A stretch of 64,000 nt of DNA from Sulfitobacter sp. DSM 110093. GTDB taxonomy: Bacteria > Pseudomonadota > Alphaproteobacteria > Rhodobacterales > Rhodobacteraceae. Below the pieces are notes generated by a model. That model was not told the DNA's origin, did not search any database, and was given only the letters and a program-made list of their open reading frames with translations. The stretch covers positions 2,989,001 to 3,053,000 of the forward strand of contig NZ_CP085167.1 of the NCBI RefSeq assembly GCF_022788715.1, given 5' to 3'. Made by a program: the position numbers and the translations under genes. Of this stretch, positions 1-10,461 are shown piece by piece (within the stretch, counting starts at the first letter, position 1; each line of letters begins with the position of its first letter).

Positions 1-618
1 ATCCGGTGGCGATACGAAACACCAGTTCCGGTTCCCAAGCTCGGTAAGTACTGTTTCAACCATCTTCATTTCGAGTTTGATCAAATGGGTCTGATCAATC
101 GCGATGTCGTAGTTTTTATCGTCATGAAATTTCTTAGCCTGCTCGTACGTGACCTTCGTATTGAATGCCTTGCCAGCTTCTTGCATCCGCTTTCGTTGGC
201 TCTCCCAAATCTCCCTGGTCGAAACGGAAAGGCTTGCAATACGTTCCGCAATGTCCTTGTGGAGTTTCTCCAACTGGCCACGCATGCGCGGATTTCGCAC
301 CGAGAGCTGCGCGGCCAAATTCATGGTCCAATCGAAATGTTCTGAGGTTCGAAAACGCTTTTCACTAACTACTTCAGCGAGGAAAGGTGCGAGTTCACCC
401 TCCATTTCAGCGAGACCATCTTCCAAATAGTTTGGATCAACTCCATCGATCTCTATGCGATTGAAGTGTCTCTTGCTTGCAACGTTTCGGACCGAGGTTT
501 TAAATGTCTCGTTGGTGGTGGAATCAAAAGTGAAAACCCGTGATTTACGACCAATTCCATCCGCAAAGTTCCGCAAATAGAGTTGGGGAACATAGTGATG
601 GTTAGCTTTCTCTGCCAC
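1..618 (-). CDS. DUF4238 domain protein, C-terminus outside window
   Basis: An open frame of 206 codons runs off the left edge. I start it at GTG 618 because an AAAGG Shine-Dalgarno sequence sits six bases upstream and because the DUF4238 hallmark HHYVPQLYLRNFA follows at residues 7-19. In this family that His-Tyr-Val-Pro segment opens the domain. The remaining visible residues are charged and helical, with no signal peptide or membrane segment, which suggests a cytoplasmic protein. The biochemical role of DUF4238 is not established; members are often strain-variable genes. It stands alone on its strand in less GC-rich DNA, consistent with an accessory gene. The family call is fairly firm, the function unknown. 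Confidence 0.75.
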   Translation of the reverse strand, partial: MAEKANHHYVPQLYLRNFADGIGRKSRVFTFDSTTNETFKTSVRNVASKRHFNRIEIDGVDPNYLEDGLAEMEGELAPFLAEVVSEKRFRTSEHFDWTMNLAAQLSVRNPRMRGQLEKLHKDIAERIASLSVSTREIWESQRKRMQEAGKAFNTKVTYEQAKKFHDDKNYDIAIDQTHLIKLEMKMVETVLTELGNRNWCFVSPPD

Positions 619-942
619 GGCGTACCTTTGGGTTAGGAAGCTTTTGGTTCCTCTTACAAGTTCAGAAATGAAACTCCTATGTCAAGTTGTTCGCTGAGCA
701 GACCTCGGTTCGGAACGCAGCGAATGCCTGCAATCCGCCCGACCTGCATGTGCCCGCCGGTACAGCAACCTGCTAGATTTGGGTCCGCATAGGGCTGACA
801 GCGGTCATCGGAGCAACTCCAAGGGGGCGCTGAGAACGCAAAGTCGAGTGCTGCACCACCGCAATTCGGCTTAGAGCCCAATTTTGACCAATGCTGCGCG
901 TTGCACGAAGGGCGGCCTTCATTTAAGAAGGACACCATTTTA
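619..942. other. Gene-free interval with degenerate repeat
   Basis: About 320 bases separate the DUF4238 start from the end of tctA. The only open frame here (minus strand, into tctA) is rich in Cys, Gly and Pro, has no recognisable domain and overlaps tctA, so I do not call it. At 890-915 a 26-base stretch starting AATGCTGCGCG matches 6455-6480 at 22 of 26 positions. Such sequence looks like decayed dispersed intergenic repeat rather than a gene. Confidence 0.4.
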
Positions 943-2433
943 TTAGAAACTAGCCCCTGTTTTTCGACGTTGCATGACGGGGTAAAGTACTGCCGCAATA
1001 ACAAGAGCGATCAATGCCAGTGATAGCGGGCGGGTAAAGAAGGTTGTGATATCCCAATTTGAAATTTGCATGGACCGACGGAAATTTACCTCAAGGATCG
1101 GGCCCAAGATCAGTGCGATCACAAACGGGGCAGCTGGATAACGCCAGCGTTCCATGAAGAAACCGATGAAGCCAAAGGCCAGTGCCAGTCCGACGTCAAA
1201 CATGTTATTGCGCAGCGCATAGGTGCCGAGAACACTGAAGGTCATGATCATCGGGCCCAGAATGCCGCCCGGTACGCGAGTTACATGCACAATATATTTG
1301 CCCGCCAATAGGCCAAGAACGCCAAAAAGGATATTGGCGATAAAGAGGGAAAAGATCAGAGTGTAGGTCACATCGGCAAACTCCGTGAATAGTTTGGGAC
1401 CAGGGATCATACCGTGGATCGTCAAACCACCGATAAACACAGCCGTTACAGCGTTTCCGGGAATGCCAAGCGTTAACGTGGGAATAAGCGTACCGCCGGT
1501 AACCGCATTGTTTGCGGCCTCAGAAGCGGCGACACCTTCCAGTTCACCTTTGCCAAATTTTTCAGGGGTCTTGGATGTCCGACGCGCTTCATTATAAGAA
1601 ATGAAAGCTGCGATGCTGGTGCCTGCGCCTGGTAAGATACCAACGATAGACCCAATAACCGACGATTTCATCATGGTACGGAAACAGCGGCGTAGATTCA
1701 GCCAGGCAGGCAATCCGCGCCCCGTAGCCGAAAGGGATACATCATCTGCAAGAATACCTCCCGTTTTAGGCAAGCTCAGCGCGATGGCCTGAGAGACAGA
1801 AAAAAGGCCGATTAGTGCTGGAAGCAAAGGAATGCCGTCAAACATCTCGCTCATGCCAAGTGTGTAGCGTTGACCGCCAGTGAAGTTATCAAGGCCAACT
1901 GTTGCCAGAAACAAACCTGCAAACGCAGTGATGGCTCCGTTCAGTGGGTTCTCAGACACAACGCCGACAATCGTCACCATGCCAAAAATCGCGAGAATGG
2001 TGTATTCTTGCGGTCCAAATGCGAGCGCCACCTTTGAGAGTGGGGGTGCGATTGCAATCAACACCACAACACTGAATGTCCCGCCAACAAGCGAGGCCAC
2101 TGTTGCCATTCCGAGTGCTTCTGCCCCACGACCTGCCGCAGCAAGCGGATAGCCGTCAAGCGCCGTAGCTATAGACGCATCGGTGCCGGGCGTTCGCAAT
2201 AAAATGGCCGTGATTGACCCGCCATATACCGAACTGACATAGACAGCGCCAAGCAGGATAAGAGAGTTTTCAGGAGACATGGAAAAAGTTATGGGGATCA
2301 CCAAGGCGACACCCATTGTGGATGAAAGCCCCGGCAAAGCGCCGATAATCATACCGGCCACGGTTCCTATAACCAGAACCGTCATTGCCTCTATGGTTAA
2401 AACATTGAGTAAGCCTGTAAGAACAGCGTCCAT
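943..2433 (-). CDS. tctA: Tripartite tricarboxylate transporter permease, TctA family
   Basis: This 496-residue protein is the large membrane subunit of a TTT-type secondary importer, which moves a carboxylate captured by a periplasmic binding protein using an ion gradient. It is almost entirely hydrophobic helices and shows TctA signatures: a Gly/Pro-rich segment near residues 28-40 (GALPGLSSTMGVAL) and its pseudo-repeat near 265-280 (GILPGAGTSIAAFISY). Length is normal for TctA (about 500). It starts 8 bases after the tctB stop and is the last gene of a tctC-tctB-tctA order read leftward. The substrate cannot be read from sequence; citrate-like acids are typical but many TTT systems take other carboxylates. 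Confidence 0.93.
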   Translation of the reverse strand: MDAVLTGLLNVLTIEAMTVLVIGTVAGMIIGALPGLSSTMGVALVIPITFSMSPENSLILLGAVYVSSVYGGSITAILLRTPGTDASIATALDGYPLAAAGRGAEALGMATVASLVGGTFSVVVLIAIAPPLSKVALAFGPQEYTILAIFGMVTIVGVVSENPLNGAITAFAGLFLATVGLDNFTGGQRYTLGMSEMFDGIPLLPALIGLFSVSQAIALSLPKTGGILADDVSLSATGRGLPAWLNLRRCFRTMMKSSVIGSIVGILPGAGTSIAAFISYNEARRTSKTPEKFGKGELEGVAASEAANNAVTGGTLIPTLTLGIPGNAVTAVFIGGLTIHGMIPGPKLFTEFADVTYTLIFSLFIANILFGVLGLLAGKYIVHVTRVPGGILGPMIMTFSVLGTYALRNNMFDVGLALAFGFIGFFMERWRYPAAPFVIALILGPILEVNFRRSMQISNWDITTFFTRPLSLALIALVIAAVLYPVMQRRKTGASF

Positions 2434-2441
2434 TGTCGATC

Positions 2442-2888
2442 CTATCTGATGATGCCGTCAAGAATTCCGACAGGTGTTGGAACCTCGAGAAGTAGTTCGA
2501 AAACGAAGAAGATCGTGGCGGTAAACAGGACCGCTATGAGCGCTGCTGTGGTGATCTTAAGGTGGGCGAGGAATTTAAGCACCGCGAACATGAAGGCCGG
2601 GATGACGATGAAGACGCCCAAAGGTTCAGCTAGGATATAAAACAAAACCGCGAAGACTGACCAAAGCAGGAAGCGGTTCCAATTGATGGATTCCAACTCT
2701 TCCTTTTCGATGTCTGGATTTTCACCCGGAAGTATTAGTTTTAGTAGGCAAACCACGGCCAAGAGGCCGGCCATGGCCATTGGGAAGACGTACCCGTCTC
2801 CCCTGAAATCGAGGGCAACCCAGATTGCCAACAAGCTTAGCAAAATCAGTGTCGATGCTATTAACCGGTCGCGCAATGTCTGTGTCAT
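2442..2888 (-). CDS. tctB: Tripartite tricarboxylate transporter small permease, TctB family
   Basis: This 148-residue protein has four predicted membrane helices (roughly residues 10-28, 35-52, 75-95 and 115-140) with a charged loop near 53-70, as in TctB subunits. TctB is the poorly conserved small membrane partner of TctA; it has no catalytic motif, so identification rests on size, topology and position between tctC and tctA. It is 36 bases downstream of tctC and 8 bases upstream of tctA, so the three should be co-transcribed. Confidence 0.88.
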   Translation of the reverse strand: MTQTLRDRLIASTLILLSLLAIWVALDFRGDGYVFPMAMAGLLAVVCLLKLILPGENPDIEKEELESINWNRFLLWSVFAVLFYILAEPLGVFIVIPAFMFAVLKFLAHLKITTAALIAVLFTATIFFVFELLLEVPTPVGILDGIIR

Positions 2889-2924
2889 GACTGCCCTCGC
2901 GTATTTAATTTTTAAGTTTGATTC

Positions 2925-3896
2925 TTACTGTTCCAACCAGGGGTTAGCTTCCCACATGGTTCTCAGCGTCTCGTGGCTATTGTTGATATAAGCTACAAAA
3001 TCATCACCCACGATTGGTACGACTGGCATATTTAGCTCAGCTAACTCTGCAAGAAAGCTTTCGTTCGCGACGACTGATTGTGCGACCGCAAGAAGCGGTT
3101 CATACGCTTCTTGCGGTATACCTGCTGGTACCGCAATGCCCCGAGAAGCGGCACTGATCACATCATAACCTTGCTCTGCCCCAGTTGGAATATCAGGGAT
3201 TTGAACCATCCGCTCAGATGACCATACTGCCAATGCACGAACAGTACCTTCTGAGATTTGTGCTGCAGCTTCCGACATGTTGCCCTCAAAGGCATCAATA
3301 TGGCCGCCTAAAAGGGCTGCGGTGGCTTCGGCATTACCGTCGAAAGCTACGAAGTTCACTTCGATTTCAGCCTGGCTGGTCAAATTCAAAGCAGCAAGAT
3401 GGTCGTCCCCGCCGACACCTTCATGTGATATGGTGATGGTGTTTGGGTTTGCTTTGGCTGCAGCCACGAAGTCTGCCAGTGTTTCGTAAGGGCTATCGAC
3501 AGCCACGGCCAGAACGCCGGGATCAGTCACGACATTGATCAGGGGTCTAAACTGGTCCATCTGATACCCAATCGTATCCGCACGGGTGATCGGATAGGCC
3601 TCGATGACAGGAGAGTTGATCAGGCCGATTGTATACCCATCTGCCGGTGAGTTTGCGAGTGTCACCCAGCCAATTTCACCACCAGCACCTGTGCGGTTTT
3701 CAACGACAAAACGTTGACCAAGTTCTTCACCCATATATTTAGCGAAAATCCGTGCCATTAGGTCAGTGCTGCCGCCTGCACCGAAGGCGACGATCATTTT
3801 TACCGGTTTCTCCGGAAAGTCGGCCAGCGCTGGCGATGCTGCCGTAAAAGCAGCTAATGTCGCCACGATGGCGGATTTCTTGATGGAATTGAGCAT
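2925..3896 (-). CDS. tctC: TTT transporter periplasmic solute-binding protein, TctC/Bug family
   Basis: A 323-residue secreted receptor with a signal peptide ending near ASPALA at residues 20-25. The mature start FPEKPVKMIVAFGAGGSTD is the Bug/TctC signature: the Pro-Val-Lys strand is followed by the Gly-rich loop that contacts the ligand carboxylate. Other family blocks include ENRTGAGGEIG near residue 67. It captures a carboxylate in the periplasm and delivers it to TctA/TctB. The aminotransferase gene lies just upstream (31 bases) in the same direction, so importer and enzyme are probably made together. The ligand is unknown. Confidence 0.92.
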   Translation of the reverse strand: MLNSIKKSAIVATLAAFTAASPALADFPEKPVKMIVAFGAGGSTDLMARIFAKYMGEELGQRFVVENRTGAGGEIGWVTLANSPADGYTIGLINSPVIEAYPITRADTIGYQMDQFRPLINVVTDPGVLAVAVDSPYETLADFVAAAKANPNTITISHEGVGGDDHLAALNLTSQAEIEVNFVAFDGNAEATAALLGGHIDAFEGNMSEAAAQISEGTVRALAVWSSERMVQIPDIPTGAEQGYDVISAASRGIAVPAGIPQEAYEPLLAVAQSVVANESFLAELAELNMPVVPIVGDDFVAYINNSHETLRTMWEANPWLEQ

Positions 3897-3927
3897 GATA
3901 TCCTCCCTTAGCTCTGCGAGTTAATAG

Positions 3928-5193
3928 TTAGTTGTGCGTCTGATTGACGATCTCGTTTATTGCACCCAACACTTGAGCAACTTCTTGCGTGGTGTTGTAA
4001 TGGCACATGGAAATACGAATGCAGTCCGTCATATTTAACGGCTTAAGAACGTTGCCGCTGTAGTGGTCTGCTGAGCGGGCGTGCGTGCGAATTCCCTGAT
4101 TTTTTAAGATTGTTACAATCTCAGGGGATGGGTGTCCGTCGATCACAAATGAAACCGTACCCTCACGGGCTGGATTATCTGCACCGGACAGAATTGTAAC
4201 ACCGTCCATAACCCGAAGCCCGGGAAGATTGCCTGTTCCATTTATCAGAGCATTTGTCAGATGAGTTTCGTAGTCGTGAATAGCCCGACCCGCAGCTTCG
4301 ATCCGCTTTCGAGGTTCGGACTCGTTAGAAACCTCTCCTCCCAACCAATCGAAGTAGGCGACAACATCCGAGATTGCTGCAGAAGCTCCAGCGTCGCGTG
4401 TGCCTAATTCCCAGCCAGCAGCAGGCGCACCCATGAGAACTTCATGCGACATCGCGGTCATCTTGTCCGAAATCCACGCGATGCCATGTCCGTGGCGCGA
4501 AAAAACCTTGTAGGGCGCAATCGCATAGCCATCTACATTGTAAGCTGCCAAGTCTAACTGACCATGTGCAGCATGTTGAATGCCATCAACAATGATCACA
4601 CAATCTGGTGCCACTGAACGGATCGCTTTGGAAATTTCGGCCACATCCATTCCCGTGCCCGTTACAGGTGAGGCATGCAGAATTGTCGCTACCGCTACGT
4701 CTGGCGTCATCAAGGACGCATAATCTTCAGCGGTGACAAGACCGTTGGGAGCATCATGCGGTACATTCACATAATCCATTCCAGTAATCTCAGCCCAGTG
4801 ATATCCGGCGCTTCGGCTGGCGGGGTGTTCAATAGAACTGCCGATGATCTTGGACCCCTTCGGTGCATCAAGACAGGCGACACGGATCATACGGAACAAA
4901 AGCTCGGTTCCGGTTTCACCAAAAATGAACTGACCTGAAACAGGATTCATCAACAAGGCCAGATCAGCCTTCGCCTTTTCGATCACAACCGTAAGTGCCT
5001 CAGCCGCCGGATTATCGCGCCCCTGATTGTCGGGAATCAGCGCGTATTTGGCCGAGGTCTCACCCACTGATTTTAGCGTCAGCGCACCACCTGCATTCTC
5101 GAAAAAGACGCGTGGTCCCTCGAACGGGCAACTGTCGACATGGGCAAAGCGACCACGTATTTCTGCGATGAGGGCGAGGTTATCTTGGATCAT
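3928..5193 (-). CDS. Class V aminotransferase / cysteine desulfurase-like PLP enzyme
   Basis: I use ATG 5193 (AGGA eight bases upstream) rather than a longer frame from 5232, giving 421 residues. The fold-type I PLP core is clear: DGIQH holds the pyridine-binding Asp (about D203) and Gln/His, the Schiff-base lysine is K229 in APYKVFSRHG, and SSIEHPA supplies the ring-stacking His. This is the class V family that includes cysteine desulfurases, isopenicillin-N epimerase-like enzymes and kynureninase-like enzymes; I see no cysteine-loop motif proving desulfurase activity. It is first in a likely operon with tctCBA and is divergent from a LysR gene, suggesting it acts on the imported carboxylate or a derivative. 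The reaction is unknown. Confidence 0.85.
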   Translation of the reverse strand: MIQDNLALIAEIRGRFAHVDSCPFEGPRVFFENAGGALTLKSVGETSAKYALIPDNQGRDNPAAEALTVVIEKAKADLALLMNPVSGQFIFGETGTELLFRMIRVACLDAPKGSKIIGSSIEHPASRSAGYHWAEITGMDYVNVPHDAPNGLVTAEDYASLMTPDVAVATILHASPVTGTGMDVAEISKAIRSVAPDCVIIVDGIQHAAHGQLDLAAYNVDGYAIAPYKVFSRHGHGIAWISDKMTAMSHEVLMGAPAAGWELGTRDAGASAAISDVVAYFDWLGGEVSNESEPRKRIEAAGRAIHDYETHLTNALINGTGNLPGLRVMDGVTILSGADNPAREGTVSFVIDGHPSPEIVTILKNQGIRTHARSADHYSGNVLKPLNMTDCIRISMCHYNTTQEVAQVLGAINEIVNQTHN

Positions 5194-5264
5194 TTGGCTT
5201 TCCTGTGTTGGCTTAATGGGCGGCCGGCGCATGTGTAGCCAAAATCGAAACGACTTGGCACATT

Positions 5265-5292
5265 ATTGCCTGATTGATGATCAAGATTGCCT
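5265..5292. promoter_or_regulatory. Candidate LysR binding region
   Basis: In the 160-base divergent gap between the aminotransferase and the LysR gene, the heptamer ATTGCCT occurs twice (5265-5271 and 5286-5292), 21 bases or two helical turns apart. Between the copies is the near-palindrome TTGATGATCAA (5274-5284). LysR proteins usually bind dyads near the divergent promoter, so this is the most likely operator, but the match is only structural. Confidence 0.35.
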
Positions 5293-5353
5293 CGTTCAAT
5301 AAATTAAGTATAATGATGAATTAGCATGAGATAACATCGAAAAAGGGAATGTA

Positions 5354-6256
5354 ATGGGTGTTACGCACAATCAACTCATTGCGATGCTGGCAGTTGTTGA
5401 CTGCGGAACCTTTGACAGAGCGGCGGGAAAGCTAAACCTTACGCAATCAACGATCACCAAAAGGGTTCAGGAGCTTGAGGCTTCGATGGGCTTCTCGGTT
5501 TTCGACCGATCCAAACGACAAGCTATACTGACGATTCAGGGTGAACAATTTGTCAGCCTCGCGCGCGACACCGTGGCCAGTTTTGAAAACCTGACCTCAT
5601 TTAACCCAGATAAAAAAGCGGCCTTCTCGCATATCAGACTTGGCGTGACCGAGCTTTCAAGCCTGACTTGGCTGCCAAAATTCCTTGAGAGTTCTTTTGC
5701 GGAAAATCCAAATATCCAGTTCGAGCTGACCATCGACATGAGTCGAAGTTTATTAGGCAGCCTTGAAGATGGAGAACTCGACATCATTGTGGTTCCGGAA
5801 ATGCCGTTTCAGTCCAACGCCCATGTGCAGCAGATCGTCGGCGTTGAGATTGCACTGATAGGAAAACCAGGGCTTGTTCCGACAGGAAGAAAAATCGAGG
5901 TTTCAAACCTGCGGGAATTTGAAATCATTACACAAGGAAAAACATCTGGGTTCTCGAAAAGTATCCGCGACTGGTTTTCCAGTTATGGGCTGTCGACTCG
6001 AAACAACGTTCGAGTGGACAGCCTTCACGCGATGGTTGGATTGGCAGCTGCAGGTCGAGGTGTTTGCATAGCTCCCAGAGACTACCTTGTACCATTGATT
6101 GAAAGTGGGCGGGTGGCGGAGATATTGACCAAACCCAAGTTGCCAGCAGTGAATTATTGCGTGATGCATTACCCTACAACACACGAACAGTTGTTTTCTC
6201 GGGTTGAGAACGACATCAAGTGCGCAGTGGATTTCAGCACACCATATTTCATATAG
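5354..6256 (+). CDS. LysR family transcriptional regulator
   Basis: A 300-residue protein with the LysR layout: an N-terminal winged helix-turn-helix (residues about 5-62, including FDRAAGKLNLTQSTITKRVQ) and a two-lobed co-inducer domain from about residue 90. LysR regulators commonly activate a divergent operon in response to a small molecule of that pathway. It is divergent from the aminotransferase-tctCBA set, so I infer it controls them, probably sensing the imported carboxylate. Length is typical (about 300). Confidence 0.93.
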   Translation: MGVTHNQLIAMLAVVDCGTFDRAAGKLNLTQSTITKRVQELEASMGFSVFDRSKRQAILTIQGEQFVSLARDTVASFENLTSFNPDKKAAFSHIRLGVTELSSLTWLPKFLESSFAENPNIQFELTIDMSRSLLGSLEDGELDIIVVPEMPFQSNAHVQQIVGVEIALIGKPGLVPTGRKIEVSNLREFEIITQGKTSGFSKSIRDWFSSYGLSTRNNVRVDSLHAMVGLAAAGRGVCIAPRDYLVPLIESGRVAEILTKPKLPAVNYCVMHYPTTHEQLFSRVENDIKCAVDFSTPYFI

Positions 6257-6845
6257 TGTAATTCGTCAGAGGCTTTGGGACAGGCTGAGTCGCTTTGGTA
6301 GGCGAAAATTATTTAGCTCGTGAGTATGCGCAAGCGGCACGGCAATACACCAGATCACAAATGATTAAAATCTAGCTGAGCCAGCCGAAGCAGACATTGG
6401 AGTGGTTGTCACAGAAGTCCGTTAAGTCCGCTCTGCCCACAATCACCCTGCAAGAATGCTGCGCGATGCACAAATGGCTGGTTTGGTGAAGCTGCACTGC
6501 AGCAAAGGCGTCATTGGTGAACGGCAGGAGTGGGCCGTGATCTGTAATCAGCAAAAAGCGCGGTGGGCGGTTCGCATCAATGAACGGTCTCCAAATCAGC
6601 AATTTTTCTTACCGCATCTGACCCATTGATCTGACTAGACAGAATTCGAGCCTCTGTTTCGCCCTCGCATCCCTCTCGCTGGTTCGGAGCATAGTCTATC
6701 ACTGCTTCAAAACTGTCAGGCTTTAAAACATGCCTAAACCGCCTGATACTATACATTGACGCAAAACGGCGTCCAAATACCACATATTGATCACGGGAAG
6801 AACTTAGCCTCCCACGGGAAAATCTTAGGTATGTCTTACACACCC
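6257..6845. other. Gene-free interval, decayed sequence
   Basis: Nearly 590 bases without a credible gene. Two minus-strand open frames (about 76 and 93 codons) have no recognisable domain and overlap each other, and no tRNA-like fold was seen. The stretch 6455-6480 repeats the AATGCTGCGCG element at 890-915. A short hairpin around GACGC/GCGTC occurs near 6760-6774 without a T-run. I read this as the worn right edge of the accessory segment; core genes begin at 6846. Confidence 0.4.
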
Positions 6846-7157
6846 TCAGTGCGTCCACGCCCCACGACGCCCGGTCGCGAAATTCTCACCGTAGCCGCCC
6901 GCGCGGATGTTAGGTTTGCGCTTGTTCGGCAGTTGCACCTGCGCATCGATCCCGTGATCGCGGGCGTATTCTTCGGCAGCTTCGCGGGTGTCGAACTGCA
7001 AGCGCACTTGGCTTTGCGTGTCATCCGACGATGTCCACCCCATCAAAGGATCAACGCTGCGTGCTTCCGCTGGCGAAAACTCAAGCAGCCAGACACGGGT
7101 CTTGGCCGTGCCGGAGGACATCGCTGTACGGGCGGGTTGGTAGATACGTGCACGCAT
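6846..7157 (-). CDS. NDUFS4-like complex I accessory subunit (ETC complex I subunit)
   Basis: The 103-residue protein matches the alphaproteobacterial counterpart of mitochondrial NDUFS4, an 18-kDa accessory subunit that stabilises the NADH-binding arm of respiratory complex I on the cytoplasmic side. Family features are the N-terminal [13 protein letters not shown], the WLLEF strand, [16 protein letters not shown] and the EYARDHG helix. Length is normal for bacterial members (about 100). It is not near nuo genes here, which is usual for this subunit. No neighbouring gene suggests another role. Confidence 0.88.
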   Translation of the reverse strand: MRARIYQPARTAMSSGTAKTRVWLLEFSPAEARSVDPLMGWTSSDDTQSQVRLQFDTREAAEEYARDHGIDAQVQLPNKRKPNIRAGGYGENFATGRRGAWTH

Positions 7158-7251
7158 TTCGGGACTCTCGCTTCAGGAACCACGCGCTTTATCTAATATT
7201 CCACGCAAAGGAGCAAGGGAATGCAAGACAATGCAAATAGAACCTACCATG

Positions 7252-7262
7252 CTGCAGTGCAG
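7252..7262. promoter_or_regulatory. Candidate PhaR box
   Basis: The sequence CTGCAGTGCAG fits the CTGC-N3-GCAG pattern described for PhaR, the repressor of polyhydroxyalkanoate granule genes in Paracoccus. It lies 36 bases upstream of a phasin-like gene, where a repressor site would be expected. Two ATGCAA copies lie nearby (about 7221-7235). Match by eye only. Confidence 0.4.
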
Positions 7263-7298
7263 AGACCACATTACTAGAACCCCATTGGAGCATTCTAG

Positions 7299-7583
7299 AT
7301 GAACCCCTTCGCCCTTTTCGCTATGCAGAGCCAGCTCACCGCGCTGGCAGTTGAAACCCAAATCGTCATGTCCTTGCGCATCTTGGCCATGGCAGGTGCC
7401 CTTCCGGCCCGCCCCGGCGAGAATAACCGCATGGTCGCCGAGAAAGGCCCGGCCATGGTCAAAGCCTTCAGCGCTGGCACACAGGCAGCGATGCTGGGCA
7501 AAAGCCCGGATCAGATTATGAACGCTTCGCTCGCCCCATTGGCCCGCAAGGTGCGGCAGAATCGCAAGCGGCTGATGAAGTAG
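7299..7583 (+). CDS. Phasin-like small protein
   Basis: A 94-residue amphipathic helical protein. The first half (residues 1-35) is Ala/Leu/Met-rich with regularly spaced Gln and Thr (MQSQLTALAVETQIVMSLRI), the second half carries an invariant-looking EKGPAMVKAF segment and a basic tail. Small Rhodobacteraceae proteins of this type are often annotated as antifreeze protein or phasin; phasins coat polyhydroxybutyrate granules. A PhaR-type box upstream supports the granule-associated reading. It lacks a signal peptide, so a periplasmic or ice-binding role is unlikely. Function is inferred. Confidence 0.6.
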   Translation: MNPFALFAMQSQLTALAVETQIVMSLRILAMAGALPARPGENNRMVAEKGPAMVKAFSAGTQAAMLGKSPDQIMNASLAPLARKVRQNRKRLMK

Positions 7584-7670
7584 AGCCAAAAGCAACCTTC
7601 GCAGCCCCCTGCCCCTTGAACACGGCGCGAAAGAGGGCACCTATGGGGAGCCCGACGAAGGATACCCGTG

Positions 7671-9875
<2,205 letters not shown>

Positions 9876-9882
9876 ACGCATC

Positions 9883-9905
9883 GGGCCGCCATTTTGGGGT
9901 GGCCC
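9883..9905 (+). terminator. Weak hairpin after uvrB
   Basis: GGGCCGCC (9883-9890) pairs imperfectly with GGTGGCCC (9898-9905) seven bases after the uvrB stop. No T-run follows, so it may be only a weak or factor-assisted terminator. Confidence 0.35.
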
Positions 9906-9935
9906 GCGCATCTCACTCGTGAAAATTATGCTCTG

Positions 9936-10205
9936 CTATCGCCGAAGCGCTGCGACAAGCGCCAGTACCAGCGCTGCACCAATTGCCGCAACAACCAGCA
10001 GCAACAGCAAGCCCCCTGCCGCCACGACCGTCACACCGAGTGCTGCAAGGATGAAAGGCAGCGCCACCGCGCCAACCACCCCCAGAATAAGATACAGCAG
10101 ACGGTTCCGGCCTGCGACAGCCCCGGCAATCGCCCCGGCGGCAAGCCCCACAACCACAAGCGCGATCAGCGCCACCGCGCCAAGCGTATCAAGAAAGGCT
10201 TCCAT
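9936..10205 (-). CDS. Small Ala/Gly/Leu-rich membrane protein
   Basis: Start ATG 10205 is chosen because GGAG precedes it by eight bases; the longer frame has none. The 89-residue product is almost wholly hydrophobic, with about three membrane segments (residues 5-32, 36-58, 60-85) broken by Gly-Arg-Asn, and ends in ALRR. This resembles small inner-membrane proteins of the GlsB/YeaQ type in size and composition but lacks a clear family motif. A tiny putative lipoprotein gene lies 36 bases upstream on the same strand. Function unknown. Confidence 0.65.
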   Translation of the reverse strand: MEAFLDTLGAVALIALVVVGLAAGAIAGAVAGRNRLLYLILGVVGAVALPFILAALGVTVVAAGGLLLLLVVAAIGAALVLALVAALRR

Positions 10206-10241
10206 CAACGGGTCTCCTATAAATTTGGGCAATTGGCCCGA

Positions 10242-10316
10242 TTAAATCAGCGGGATGAATGGCACGCCGCACCCTGCAAGGGTGAGCATCATACCCATAA
10301 CGATCAAACAGCGCAT
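10242..10316 (-). CDS. Putative 24-residue lipoprotein
   Basis: A 25-codon frame starting at ATG 10316 with an AAGGGG ribosome site eight to nine bases upstream. The product MRCLIVMGMMLTLAGCGVPFIPLI has a basic n-region, a hydrophobic core and a lipobox LAGC, so Cys16 would be lipidated, leaving a nine-residue peptide. Size and layout recall entericidin-like or other micro-lipoproteins. It precedes the small membrane protein gene and may share its transcript. Evidence is only the start, ribosome site and lipobox. Confidence 0.45.
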   Translation of the reverse strand: MRCLIVMGMMLTLAGCGVPFIPLI

Positions 10317-10414
10317 CGGCGGCCCCTTTTAATAAACGCGGCTGACAGTCAACCTTCGTCATGAGACCTGATCTGCGCTTCAAAAACAATGGGCTGCGCA
10401 ATGAACCGCCCAGC

Positions 10415-10439
10415 AAAAAGGGAGGCGCCGCGGCCTCCC
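10415..10439 (-). terminator. Intrinsic terminator of the PRC-barrel gene
   Basis: On the minus strand GGGAGGC (10439-10433) and GCCTCCC (10426-10420) form a 7-bp stem with a six-base loop, followed by TTTTT (10419-10415). It lies 22 bases past the stop of the gene at 10462. Confidence 0.85.
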
Positions 10440-10461
10440 TCCAGATGCCTAATCTGACCGG

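Noticed and set aside
654..1004. 116-codon minus-strand frame overlapping the tctA end
   Set aside because: No domain, Cys-rich, overlaps tctA; looks like decayed repeat.
6372..6858. Two minus-strand frames (76 and 93 codons)
   Set aside because: Overlapping, no domain or ribosome site; considered remnants, not genes.
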